64,000 nucleotides of DNA from Strigamia acuminata (GCA_949358305.1 OX442321.1:3125605-3189604); one strand, 5' to 3'; shown: positions 35,184 to 50,100, counted from the stretch's first letter. A program made the numbers and translations. The notes: generated from the sequence alone by a model not told the origin.

Positions 35184-38100
35184 ACAAATAAATACTGTAT
35201 ATCTTCTAATTACCCACGGGCCTATATTTGTGCAAATAGCGCACGGGCCTCTACGTAATTGCGCAATTACAGGCCAATTTTTTTGATAGATTATTCGATT
35301 TTTAATGATAAATTCGATTTTTTATAATAAAATATCGATTTTTTGATGATTAATTCAATTTTTTAAATGAATAATTCGATTTTTTTTAATGATAAATTCG
35401 ATTTTATGATAAAATATCGATTTTTTGATGATTAATTTGATTTTTTAAATGAATAATTCGATTTTTGTAATGATAAATTCGATTTTATGATAAAATATCG
35501 ATTTTTAGATGATGAAATCCATATTTTTGATAAAATATTTGATTTTTTTAAAAAAAAATGCGATCCTCGATGAAAAATAAATAGCCCAGTGGACTCTATT
35601 ACCGCACGGGACTCTAATTGCGTACGGGTGCGCAATTCGTAGAAGATACACGGCAAAATAAAATAAAAGCATAACGAAATTAGTCACCTGATCTGTATCC
35701 ATGTCGCAATGCATTCTGGACTTGGTCACCCCGACATTGACCTCATCAGACTCTAAGGCAAGAAGTTTCTCCAGGTTCATAGTGGTACATGATTGTCGTT
35801 GTCCGGGTCGCATCAACTGAATATCGGGATAATCAATCTGCACAAAGTAAACACGAAATATCAGAAAATGTTATCGATTGAAACGGGAAACAAAGGAAAA
35901 TTCCTCTCGACCTTAATTCACGTCACCCACAACTGACCAGACCCCCTAGATTATTATATTATTATTATTATTTGCGTTTTTAAATGTTTACAAAATAATC
36001 AGGTTAAAAAAAAAAGATTAATCCTTGTTGATATTTCCTGTGTTTGTCCTGAAGATTTACATTTTAATTCCGGAGTCAAGATTACATTCCAATTACCATA
36101 GCAACTCGATGTCTCGAGTCAATAATATGTTATAAAGACGGATATTTTGGAGGATAGAAATTGAAGAAAAAAATGGGAAAAAAATTAATTTTATTTCGAA
36201 TTAATTAATTTCGAAAAATGTAAAAACCGAAAATTTCGAAAAATGTAAAAATAAGAAAAATGGCAGAAAAAACATCAAAAAACTCGAAAACGAAAGAAAA
36301 GCACGAAAAATGTAAGAAAAATACGAAAAATGTAAGAAAAACACGAAATACGAAAGCAAAATTCGAAAAGTCGGAGAAAAACTCGAAAAACGAAAGAAAT
36401 ATTCGAAAAATCAGAGAAAAACTCGAAAAAAGAAAAAAAATTCGAAAAACGAAAGAAAAACTCGAAAAATCAAAGAAAAACTCGAAAAACCAACGTAAAA
36501 CTTTTAAAAGCTTCATAAATCATAAAATAAACACGAAAAATCACAAAATAAACTCAAAAATCAAAATAAACTCAAAAAAAATCATAAAATAAACCCCAAA
36601 AAACTCGGAAAATCACAAAATAAACACGAAAAATGAGACAAACTCAAAAACTCGAAAACCTCACTAATTGCCAATTCCATCGACTAAACCCCACTTGTTA
36701 GACCCAAACAAGACACCAGACGCAGATGGTCGTTGACAAACCCCCCCAGAGCAGCTGTAAGTGTCTTCCACCTCGGAAGAATCAATCAATCAATCCAACG
36801 TCCCTTTCCAACTATCCTAACTCCATTCTGCTCTTAAAAATCCTTTCCCAATCTCTCCCGACCACCGGCAGCTGCGCGAGCTGCGCGATTTGCGCGGCCA
36901 ATCCTCCTCACCTGCCGCAACCCGTTAGGCCTAAAACCTTAATACAATTTTCATTGGCTTTTTCCGCCGCTAAATTACCATCTCGCAATTATTAACTCGC
37001 CCAAACCGATCTCAACCCACAACGACAGTTTTCTAATTAGTTTTCCAACGTGGACGCGACGAGAGAGAATGGCGTGTCGTTTTCATTACGTGCGAACGAG
37101 ATTTTTGCATAAAAAGAGGGAAAATCTTCGAGACTGGCTTTCTGCATAATTGTGCACGTTAAATTTTGCTTTCAAAGCGTGCTAGCTCGCAGTCATATTG
37201 GCATTTTTCGCAAAGTTTAGCGCGGTGCTTCAAACAGTCATTAACCCTTCATTAAGATGGCGGCTGTAATGCATGCAGGCATTTTGGGGAATGGATGACG
37301 TTATTGTGGGCGTTTAAGTCGAAGAAAGGAGGTTTTTTTATTTTGGGTAAATGTTTTGACAAGTTGGAAAATTTTTCTTGATGTGTCAAAGAAACACCCG
37401 GGGAACATTGATTTTTTTTTTTTTTGTTTGGGAATGGATGGTGGTAAATAAATATTGCTATTCCCTTTGGGTTGGAAAGTTGTGCGATAGATAAGAAGGG
37501 GTAGAATAGAGCGTAGGTTCTTGAAATTTTTGAGAAAATTTAGAGAAAATTTTTGGGAAAATTTAGAGAAAATTTAGAGAAAATTTAGGGAAAATTTAAG
37601 GAAAATTTATGGAAAATTTGAAGAAAATTTATGGAAAATTTGAGGAAAATTTAGAGAAAATTTGAGAATTCTTTGAGAATTTTTTGAGAATTTTTGAAAA
37701 ATTGTCGAGAATTTTTCGAGCATTTTTCGAGAATTTTTCGAGAATTTTTCGAGAATTTTTCGAGAATTTTTAGGAAATTTTTCGAGAATGTTTTGAGAAC
37801 TTTTGACAAATTTTGACAAGTTTTTGAGAAGTTGGCCGGTTTACCATACGGCTTACACGCATAACAGCTCCCTCTTTTAGAGTTTTCGGACTCTCGAAAA
37901 CCAAATTATCACAAATCTAAGATTATTCTCCATATTCAATATAATATTCCCTATATTATATTTTTATAATCAAAATTCAAGCGAAATCATATAAAAACGA
38001 CTTCGAAACATAGTTCCGTAAGTTTAACACACAACTCAAAACATTAAACTAAACAAAATTAAATTCTTGAGCATCACCTAGATTCATTATTCTCAAACTC

Positions 38101-41100
38101 CGCTATCCATTCCACCACACTCCCACAACACACACCACCATCAACCAAAATCCTCGTGTCGATTTTCTGCACTTGACCTTTAAACAAAACCTTTTTACAT
38201 CCCATTTCCCTACAAATCATCCTTAATTCCAACCCAGCCCACACGCAACCAAACCCCCAACTAAGAAAAAATGGCGCTAGCGACCAAATTTATACTTCCG
38301 CGTCAAATAAATAAAAATAAACAAATCAATAAACAAACAAACAAACAAATAAATAAATAAATAAATAAATAAATAACATCTCGGTGTCCAAAAAACATGT
38401 AGCACATGTCCTTGTCCGAAGTGATATTTTTGATGCGAAAATCCACATGATTATTACTTCCTCGTAACGGTTGGCGGCATGAGAAAACACTGCAAACTCC
38501 TCTGCCAGATCATCATTATTCTGCTTGGAAAATCCCACTAATAACCACACACACTCCAATTAAAAATTCATTCTTCGACTCCTACTCAAATCTCAGAATA
38601 TTATTTATTTCTTCTTCAAGAATTTACTCGAAATACAGTCGACCCTCGCTAGAACTAATCGCAAAAGACCCGAAAAATCAATTCGTTATACCGAAAGGTC
38701 GTTATATCAAAATTATTTAACGTTCTACGGCCAACTGTACTTCCAGATCTCGCCCGTCTCGTAATCTCGTTCCCGGCAAAACGAGATTTGTTAATTAAAC
38801 TTGAAAATACCCCAAAAAACTGGTGTGTTTATACTTTTGAAACAGACTGTATGTTTTTTATTGTTTCTCGTAACGGCTAAGACCTTTAACGTTCACTTTA
38901 CGTTCTTTTGTGCTATAAAAACTTGTTGTAAAAAAATTTTTACCCTAAAAAAATGTCGGTTTCTTTCAATTTCAGAAAAAAAAATCCATTTCATCGAGCA
39001 ACTTATCACGCATAAAATAAGCCTAGTTCTGTACTTCCTATAACCTAAATGACTGAACTCATAACCGCACACAGGTTACATCACGTGACCAAATAACCTA
39101 TTTGCAGAGCCTGGTATTAGTGGCACCCTCGACAGGAATCTTTCTCGAAAAGAAAAAATATATATATCAAGTCATTGATCCAACACCAGGTGTGTATATC
39201 AAGAAAAAGTGGGGGAGGGGGAAAAAGATCCAGGAGTGACTAGTCGCAAAATGAATGAAATGGAAATGAAAAATTCATTTTCTTGGGTGTGTGGAATTTA
39301 AGTCAACACCAACTGGCCATTTTGTTTTATTTACACACAGATAAGATATGGAAATGTGAGTTTGACACAAGATGGCAGCACTATTTTTATCCAAAAAGCA
39401 ATTTTTATTACATGTCATGGGTCAAACTGTGACCAGGCTTTGTCCACAAGGGTTAACACATCACTTCCGGATTACAAAAGCAGCGGAGCAAGAAGATACG
39501 CTACATTTCTACTACTGTGCCTTATGCTCTGGTTAAGTGCTTTCATACGCTCGACGAGTGTTTTTGACGGTTTTTGTCGTTACATTTCAATAACTCCAAA
39601 ACGACTCTTTTCTGTCATTTCGTATCGACAATTATGACGTCATTTTCAGAAAGACGACAAAATCAGCCGTTAAGCTTAGTACTTCATTTTAGCGATTTTA
39701 TTTTAGCGATTTTATTTTAGCGATTTCATTTTAGCGACACATCATTTTAGCGAACATGTCATTTCAGCGACACAAAAACCTAGGTTTAATTCCTAAGAAG
39801 GGCTAACACTCCCCTCCCCACGGTAGTTCTAAATTCAAAATGGCTACCTCCGAAGTTAGATCAGTTGTCGAAGTTTCAATCGTTCTTCTGCTTGCAGGTG
39901 AAGCGGAATGAAAAAATCAACAAAATCAACAAAAATCCAGCGTAAACAAAACAAACATTTGTGTTTAAAAGGAACAAGATAAAGCAACAAACCAAATTCC
40001 AAGCTATAAATAACCCCAAACAATCTCATGGATTGAGAAAAATTTAAAAAAAAAATTAAATAAACAGAAAAAATAAAAAGTTCACTGAACTCAATTTCTC
40101 CACCAAAATTGTATCATGTGGGAAAATTAAAGAAATAAACACCCAACTTTGATGATTACACAGGGAAGATTACTCCCGGAATTCAAACCATTCTTGAGCA
40201 ACCGGTTCTACTTTCGCTTCAAACAGTTACGGCAAAACTGACAAAGTGAAAAATTCCCATCCAAAGCCCTAAACCTGACACTAATTCATGCATAAATTGC
40301 ACATTTGCATAATGGAAAAATTAAACCTCATTTTCCCACGCGACTTCCAACACCGAAGTACAATTTCCATGATTTTTCCATTGAATATTTAAAAACGCCT
40401 TCATTTCCCTACTTAAATGTCACATGCAAGGAGCGAGGCAACACAAACACAAAAACACACCATTTAAATCCTCTATACAAAACAATTGGATCCCCATCTC
40501 ACCTTTTGTCATCCTAGTTCAAAGCGACTTGCAAATATTGAAAAATCAATAAACAGTAATTTTCTCTTCTAACGTGCTTTCTATTTCCCGCTTAATTGTT
40601 CTCGGCCTCTGCTGCCGGTGGATAAGACTGATGAAGGCGGTAAAGCCGAGATTAATTACACAGTTATTTAGAGAATTCTAAACCTAGGATTAAACTGGAC
40701 GAGAATTCCAAACAAAATGACCACCTCAGCACCTCCACAAACAAGCTTGTCGATAACCAGAGGTCAGTAGCCGAGGTCTCTTCATTTTCTCCACATTTTT
40801 GGCAACGGAATGCTTGTTAAGCTGGTTCACACTTGTGTTCACACTAGATGCAACGCAAGAAAACTGATGCAACGCAACCTGCTACGTCCAAAAATTCTTG
40901 ACGTTGACGCCAATTCCTGCTTCAACTCCAAGTTGAAGTAAACGACGCAACGCAAGGAAAGATCTTGCGGCCAACCAATCGCGATCGACACCAACTCTCG
41001 TCAATTCACGTCCGGTTGGCGAGACTTTGCCACATGCAAACCAGCCGCCATTTTCGGATTCTGAAACTAGTTCTAGAACTAGATCCAATTCCAGGTTTTA

Positions 41101-44100
41101 TTGAAACCATCCGATTGGCCAGACGCAACATCAATTGTTTCAACTCTGTTCACACGTGCCCTACAGTGTGAACAGACTCTGCAATGCGTTTGACTAATTT
41201 TTTCCTTGCGTTGCGTCTAGTGTGAACACAAGTGTGAACCTAGGTTTAGTTTTATTTTTTTAACTTTCATGCTTTGCATGTCCCACAGTCTTGCTTCAAA
41301 CCATACAACGGCTAGACCAATCTGCATAGTTTCCAACTTGTATGTATATTTTGGCTTCAACCCAGTTCAGTGAACTGCGTAAAAGCCAAAATATGGTAAA
41401 CTCAAATTCGCCACACTTTGAAAGCCAATTCGCCACTTCTGCCATCAATTAGCAACGACTAATGACCATGCAGGAAGGCACCATCCACCAAACTCACTTT
41501 GCCAGGTCCCTTCCTTGGCCAACTGGTTCGTAGTCCGCTGGCAAACAGCTATCAACAGCTTGCCAGGTCTACAGGGAGCAAACGAGAATCTTGAAAGGTT
41601 CGGACGATTGCTTTCTTCTAGCCACAGATTTCCTATATCCACCGGGAGTTACAGGGTATTCGCACCACTAATGGCAAGTAGGGACAGGTTTACCATGTTG
41701 CAGAGAAAACTTGCAAATAAATTGAAAACCTCTTTGCTGAACTTTTTATCACTAGTTTGTTTGATCCCTTCAGTCAATAAAAGTTGGCTTCACACCATTG
41801 TGAACAAGACTTGGCAGCGGTGCAAAAACCAGCCATAAGTCAATTTTTTAAAGCCGACTTCAATAATCCAATGGTCAGATGGCTGGAGGAATGATTTTTC
41901 ACTTCATCCGTCAATTTCATTATTTAACAAGCTCAATCCGACATTTTTCTTCAATCCTTTCAACCAGGCGGTGCTTGGTAGGAATGGAAATTCTCTGCAA
42001 TAACAAAGCTCAATACGTTGGCAATGCTACAGTTTCCGTACCCAGGGCTTTTGCGAGGCTAGGAGGGGCCAAACAAAATCCACTTACGTGCCTAAACACA
42101 TGTATGGTTTTTGTTCAGATGTACTTCACTTTAGCGACGCCTGTTTTAGCGACGCCATTTTTCAACTTAATTTAACCTAACTTAACCTAACCTAACTGCA
42201 TCTAAGCACCTTAAAAACGGCGTCGCTAAAGTGAAGTAATCCGTTTTTGTTCGTGTTCGAACCAAAGATAACATGGACACGTAACCACATGTTCGGAGCG
42301 TTTTTCCACCGATGGCGCCACTTAATATACAGCCGCACTGTATTCTGGGATGACAACAGGTAACAATCAATAGGAAATAACACACGGATATGTGTCCATG
42401 TTATCCTTGGTTCATGATCAGCTTTTAAGGCCATTGTGGGTTTAAAAAAGTTTTAAACAACTGTGAATTCCACACATTGTTGAGCTGTTAAAATTTGTTT
42501 CTAACTCGATAACCCTGAACAAAGTTGGATTCTGCATCTGAAGCACCGAAAATACCTGCTAAATTACTAAACCATGTTTAAGTAGTCGGCACGGCCTGCC
42601 TGTGCATTTTCATTAAAGCAATTTGCATTCATTTCCATTCCAAAAGGAAACTTCAATCAAATTCATTCCACCAATTATCATACACACATCACCCTCAATT
42701 CAAAGTCTGCACTATTCAATGAAGAAAATAATCCAAACCCCAAAATAATTCATTGCGCTCTTTTTATAGCGATGTAATTCGCTCCATTTAATTCTGTCTA
42801 TTTCAAAGAAGAAGAAAAATCAATCTTGAAACTTTAATCCAAGCTGCACCCACCCAATGACCACTGTCCAGCAAGTCAGCAGTTTTTTGCCAACTAGACA
42901 GAATCAAGTCCACCCAACCAATCAGATTACGACTCCATTGCCCTCCCCACAGCACCATTCACTTTCTATTTACGACCAGACAGCGTAATATGTGACACTT
43001 CACTTATACCTAGCATCTGGTTTTGATGTTCAAAGTATCAACATTTCACGTCCAAAATGCTCACAGCTCAGTCAATCATCCAGCAAATAGGCCTCTATAT
43101 TAGCCAAGCCCAGTGGAGACGCCATTTCTACCCATTCTCAAGGGCGGCGAAGCAATGACTTCTTTTTAAACCGCCGTATTCTTGATAGAAAATGCAAAGG
43201 TTCCATTTACAGCTGAGGAAAATAAATCCCGGCACTTAAGTCAAACACCCGTAGCACCACACAAGCATCGCTTTAAAATTTATCGATGTCATTCGGCAAG
43301 CGTGGCCTATTTCAAGCTTGCTTTCAAATTTCATTCCCAACTTCAACGACGTTTTTCTAACCATTGATACATACGTATTGCCAATACACTGAATTCCTAT
43401 TGGGTTATTCATACCCTTAGCGTCTATTCCAACGTATCGCTGATTGCTTATCCATTGACAGCTGTGTGCAAATAGATGATGACATATTGAAGCTGGCATT
43501 CTTTTGTATCGAAACTTTAACGCGTTACGCTTTTCGTAATCGTTATTAAATTTGTATTCAGGATGTACGAGTGATCTAAGGCACCACGACAACTAATAAC
43601 AATTTTTAATTTCGTAAACTAATTCCTCCTTACCTCGAATCACATGTTTCCTGTGCAGAAAACAAGTATTCCGTTGAAATAACGGCTTTTCTCTCGACAA
43701 TACTTCAACTCCTAAATCCATCCAGTCGTCTTCCCCGGTCGCATTAAGAATTAATGGTCGTCCCGCATCGTCGTTGAACAATCACCATACATTTGCCCAT
43801 TCCTTATGTATTTACATACAATAGTAATGTGTTTCGACAAACTCGACCCAACACTAGTAGCATAGAAATCAGCACATCTTATCAGGCAGGATGTTGGTCA
43901 GAGATCATCTTAATGGTATTTTATCCCCCGAAATGATTTCCCAATAAAATCTCACTTGAAAAGAGAGATGGATATGAGGCAATAAAAATATAAACATAAA
44001 TCTTTATACATTTCAAGCAAAACATGTCATTTTAAGACCATTTTCTTTTTATGTTATTTCCACTCATCCAATCCTATTTGACTAAAAACCCGCTGCCATA

Positions 44101-47100
44101 GCAAAGAAAATCAAGCACCAACAATATCCATAGCAACTGCAAATTACTCCATGACAAAATAAAATTCTAACCCGTCCTTTGCCAATGAACTTGGTAAATG
44201 TCAACAATGAATGCTGTAAATGGCGGAAAGAACGAAATGAGACTTTATGATGCCAATGGCCCTGGCATCTGTTCACCCATGAAGCAAATGATGACGTAAG
44301 CCATGGAATCTCGACTCATTCCACAGCTCTCCTAATCAACATAAAATGCTAAATTAAACCTACAGTAAGGTTAAAAATAAATACTGACCTTCAATTTGAG
44401 AAAAATTATCAAAACTCATCAAAATCCGATCCAAATGCAATTATCGAATTATACCGCCAGCGATATCGATTAATATCGCCTCATTGTCATAATATCGAAT
44501 AACGAATTCTTGCACTTTGCGCTTGTACTTTGCGAAGTCCTTCCTTAAAATTATTCAGCCCGAGATAAACTCATTAGTTGCTTCATCTTCACAAGTCTCC
44601 ACATTTAAACTACACAAGCAATATAAAACGATATAGTTACGTGGATAAGAGGATGTTAATTAATCCATGTAACTTATGTATTGCTTAGAATGACTCAGGG
44701 TTTTATATTGAAAATATAAATGCTTTATTCAAAAAGAAGTCGGATATTATTGTTTAATTTCCACAAAGTGCGAATTTAAACTGATTTTCATCTTTTTAAA
44801 TATTTTATTCCCACAAATCAATCGATACCGAGGCCGAAGTCCATTTTCTAGGTCTCTTAAAAATCTCAAACAGAGAATGCAAGAAATAATTAAAAACACC
44901 TTACAAATAAATAACCGGTTACAATAAACAAACCTTTGTCTGACAAATCTAACCTGGCATTTAATACCTCTCCCTGCATATTCAACTTTGACAGTCCTTG
45001 ACATTAAACCCTCTTTTATCAGGTTAGCTAAGCTCATCTGGCCTTTAGGCTTACATTCATAACTATTTCATGAATTCATTAAAATTTCACCATATATATC
45101 ATTCATGCTGATAAAAATCTATTTCCTCCAAAAAAAAATATCAAAGAAAAGTCAACCATTTTCCTACTCAATTCAGCCACAAGTAAATGACAGCAATAAC
45201 AGTTTAAATTTTTTCTCCCCTCTGAAAAAAATTTAATAATGAAATAATATTAAAAATGGTAAATAAAAATATGCTTTCAATCCAAGCATGTGGAATGGAA
45301 AATTTAATGAACACATTTAAATTTCAAATTAATTAAAACCAGCCATCTTGCATTTTCAACAATGGGCCTTAATTGAATACAAAGAAAATAAAAACAACCC
45401 CATCCAAATGGAATAACAACAAGAACCTTATTAAACCCCAAGACTACAATAATTCAAAATTACAATAATTCAAACTGCCAAAAAAAAATTTTTTCCAAGA
45501 GTAATTTATTTATTGATCAAAAATCAAAGCCTGTAGATACTTATTATGAATTCCCACACGTTCAATAACCCTTAAAAATCAAGACAAGATGAGGGCAAGG
45601 ACTGCAAACTCCTAACCTGTTTGTCTGGAGTCCCAAAATGGGGAAGCAGAAGAGAGAATAAGAAAAAAAAACCAAACTAGGCCTATTTCAGAAGTGGTTG
45701 GACAACATTCTTACATAGGGTAATGCAAAAATAAGAGTGAGTTTTCTAAATGGAACTAAGGCACATTGAAAAATTCCACTTTTCACCGACCAACTCAACT
45801 GAAAATGAAAAACAGGAAAGAGATCTAGAACAGAGAAACATTTTTTTTTCTTTCAGATTCTGGACACTTTCTATTCATTATGGGAACCAGTTGGTTGGTC
45901 TCATTTTTCAGATTCTACACGTTGTTATCCTTCAAATCAAGGTTTCGAAGAATTATGGTTACTTAGCTCTACATTTCCTTCGAGAATAAAGATGCAGCTT
46001 GGGCCACTCGCAACGAATAAAATCCATAAATGCACAAAGCATGGACTAATTACTTACGTTACAACCAGGCCTACATCTTTCTGCATAACAGATTAAACCT
46101 CGCTATTACGAACACCGTTATAACAAATTCCTATAATTCAACTGGTTCGTTTGTTTCACGTCACGTTTACGTGACAGTACCGCCATGTGAAACATCTCAC
46201 CTGCGTATTGTGCCGACCAACCAGGATCGAGTACATAGGTATTTAAATTAGACTTTGACCGATATCGATATTTTGCAGTATCGCCGATACCGATAATCGG
46301 CAACCGAATATTGACCGATACCGATACCTGCGCCGATATTAAAATTAAAATGTCCGATACGATGGTCAATACGATAATACGGTATGTCCTAACTAAGCCT
46401 GCTATTTTTGCGGACTAAAAACAATGAAATTGCGGGCGGAAAGCGGATCAAAAAACTGCCATTTTGCGGACGTATTGCGGCCCATTATTGGCCAATAATG
46501 GCCCATTATTAGCAAATTGCGGTACAACGGTCCAATTTCGGAAATTGCAGACCGAAAAGTACCTCGGAATTAAAAATTTTTAGTGCCAAAATGCGGCATT
46601 TGGCCTATCCGCAACGATGGAAACATTTTAGGGAAAATTTATTTTCCGCAAAAATAGCAGCCTTAGTCCTAACACTCAGACTAGCATTTGAACCTCTGTC
46701 GTCTTCGGTTGTCGGGTTTCGCAAAAACGATTTTTCCGATATCCGTCCATTGTTTTCGAGTCGAGTCCCGTCTCCTGAATAAGTATTCCATGCACACATT
46801 TAATGTCCACATTACACCAAACCAGTGCAGTTCTATGAACACCTGTTTTACTCGTTGGAGGAAGGAAGGAAGAAAGAAAAAAAAGCCTTGCAGTGATTTT
46901 TTTCATTGCTATTGTTACAAACCCTTATAAGCTTACAATGGAAACGCAGGAGGAAAAATATATCATTTCCAGAGCTGAAATGAAAAGCCAAGGGTTAATG
47001 CAATCACTAAATAATTTCCACATATCGACGGCTTAATTCCCTAGTCTGATGCAGTAAAATGTCAAAAACCATCACCAGCAGCAATAATGGCGACATTACA

Positions 47101-50100
47101 CCCACTCAACGCAACTTGCGAATGGCGAATTATATTTGCTGTTAAACAATAAAAAATCGTTACAAATTTAATTATGTCAATGGAAATTTGTCTCGTTGCA
47201 GATGCTCCGCGACTAAATTTCCTCGTTTAGTTTTTTACATCTTTAAGAGTTTTAGAAACCGTTCCGTTAGAACTGTTTCGCAAACTTTCGCCAGACGTAA
47301 CATTATTGAAAAATTGAAAATTTTACTTTAATTGCTCCAATTTATTATTATTTTGGCTTGAAAATTGTAAATTTGAAAATCAAAATTAAAAATTACTGAA
47401 TTTGTATTAGATATCAAAATTTAGGGGTGATGGTCAGTTTTGTTACGTAATTTCAATCGACAAAATACAAAAACTAAAATATTTTGTGTTTTACTTCAAT
47501 TTTAAACCAAAAATGACATCATTTCCTGTTTAAACCCACGTTAAAACTTAAAATACACTTAAACTAAAATTGTTATTTTAATTTTTGAATGCAGCTACTA
47601 TAATATCCAACGTAGAGGTAGCGACTGCGGTAGTAATATCCTTCCGAAGTTTAATCTACGGTATAAGAAAAATAAACACGGAAGAAGTAACAAAAATAGC
47701 AAAGGTGTGAACGATCCACTCCAAGTGGAAAATCCAATTGTACAAAAGGAATGCACAAGTCATAATATTTTTTTTGTCCCTACATTCCCTTTTTTTCCCT
47801 TTTTTTTTTACATTCCCAAAACAAACATTAAAAATCCAAAACATACCTCCAACAAAAAACACCCAAAAATACATAAAAAATCCAACAAAAAAATTAATAA
47901 AAACCCATTTTATCACATAAAAAACACCAAAAAAATAAATTTCTCAACAAAAAACACAAAAAACAACAATTTCAAGTTCGTTGTCTTGGCAACCACAGCA
48001 ATGGGGCATTCCTCTCCTCTCCCATTTTCTCAGGCAGGCCTATTATGAGTAAGTTTCAGGGTTGGGCGCCAGGATGAATCAGAAAACACAAAAGCACATC
48101 CAAAACATCCAAATAGAAAACAAACCAAACACACTTACGTTTCCATTTTCTACGCCGATCCGGTCCGTCCTGTTCTCGATTCAAAAAATCCTACCGGCAA
48201 TTTTTTCCCTTCCCTATCTCTAGGCACAGAGCGGTGCAATTTGCAAATTTCCGTTTGTTTACGTTCCCGACGCGAAACACTCGATATTTCCTACGAAAAC
48301 CGACGAATGCGAGTTTCTTCGTTCTTTGTGAGAATCCGCCAGTGATCCATTCAGAGTTCAGCCACCCAAACGCTCGGGGTGGCAACGGCGATCGAGAACG
48401 AGAAGCGAGTGAAATGCAACAACCAACTCGCACCATTCACCAATGGCAGGTGCCCGCCGTTGCTACCCCGCTCGTTCGGCTTAGCAGCATTCGAGGTTGC
48501 CATCTGGTGATAAACACTCGAATCATCGAACTCGTTGTGTCAAACGGACGTACATTCAACCCAATTTCTCGCCGTAATCAACTGTATCACGGAATTTCAC
48601 CAACAAAAAAACCAAAATCACATTCGAAACGAACCAATCCAACATAAAATCAACTAAAATCGCCAACAAAACCAATAAATAATTTCAATTTTAATCATTT
48701 CCCACATTTCCTCACCTCTAGCGGCCATTTTTTTCAACCAACCTAACTACAACATCAAAGTCTTTTGGATCCATTTGATATCTGTGTCAAATAGTTACAA
48801 TTTTTGTTTACATTACGCTGCTTTTTGATCCTCTAACAGGATTAATATCAATTAATATAAATTATTTTTTAGTGGCTTAAAAAATTAGATGAAAAAAGGT
48901 CACCTGAGTGGCACAATAAGCCAATGAGAAGAGAGAATGCAATAATCCCTTGTTAACACGAATGGTAAGTGAACTTATGAACTAAAATGAGAAGAAAAAG
49001 AGAAAAGCCTTACCAGCATTCTCTGTGTTTATCTCCATAACTGCACTTGAAAACACTGGACAGGAACAGAAGTAAAGTGAGGAAATGCCTTGTTCCTTGA
49101 TTGTACTCAATTCAATGTCCCTAACTCACACACAGACCCCAACTCAGGAAATTCCATTACTTAAGCTAAGGTGAGAAAGGTAGAAAGGGGATAAACTCAC
49201 GCCTGCAGACTTGGAACAACAACAAAACGAAAACTTTCAGCAGAGGAAACCACTAATTAATAAGTTTCAGGCTTAAAAATAATTAATTCAAGTGCAAAAC
49301 TAATGAAATAAACAAAATAAATACACAAAATGCAGGAAAATAGTGAAATAAATCCAGCAGTGAATGCTAAAAATAGCAAAACAACCACGGAAACCATTAA
49401 TTAATGCTAAAATTACGGAAACAATAACGCCGCGTCTACTATTCGAGGGCGACTCTTAATTGGTAAAATACGGTAATTTTAACGGCGTTTAGTTAATTAA
49501 GGCAATTTTGTAATTTTGCAATTTTAGCAATTTTACACTTTTGGATTTGTCACGTGATATCAGTTCCACCAATCACGCAGTTTTTGCCACGTATCGCACA
49601 TAAGTTCGGACCATAACGCGCACTTCGGACCAAACACGCACCCCAATTTTTGGTCGACTTTTCAAATTAAAAAAGTGCATCTTACGATCTGCAAAATACG
49701 ATAAGCGGCCATACAAACAATGAATAGACCCCTGATAAATGCATAAATGCTTGCTTCATATGTATATTGCATATATAGCCAAAATTGGCTTAAATTGCAT
49801 ATTTTCCAAAAATCGGAAAATAACTGCATAAATTATTATTATTATTTTTTTGCATAAATTGGAATTTTTGGTGCATATTATATGCGCATATAACAAAATT
49901 TATTTTGCATATACATCCGGGGTCTAACAATGAATAATAAAATTTTTTTAAAAAAAAAAACCTAAAATAAAAATTAAAAAAAATTAAAAAAATTCCTAAA
50001 ATTACATCGAGTCTTTATTCCCATTTCTATTTCAATCCCACATAAAACAAACCCATTTTATTCTATTTAACATATATAAATCTCAAATTTCCCAACACTT

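Larger units (their letters stand above)
34903..35837 (-). other. PDZ-GEF exons 5-6: serine-rich and acidic linker
   Basis: Exon 5 (35688-35837) reads [20 protein letters not shown] and ends CDMDTDQ. Exon 6 (34903-35127) has [20 protein letters not shown], then [20 protein letters not shown], corresponding to human SDSGSSSLSDIYQATESE...[20 protein letters not shown]. This segment links the two cNMP-type domains and is likely phosphorylated; that is inference from composition. Confidence 0.9.

Noticed and set aside
36205-36592. Phenylalanine-rich minus frame and lysine-rich plus frame, coiled-coil-like
   Set aside because: Both follow from a purine-rich tandem array in an intron.
43236-43781. 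Two adjoining minus frames that could be exons of a nested gene
   Set aside because: No recognisable family, no acceptor/donor pair joining them without loss of frame, and the first stops just before the second. Left as unexplained open frames.
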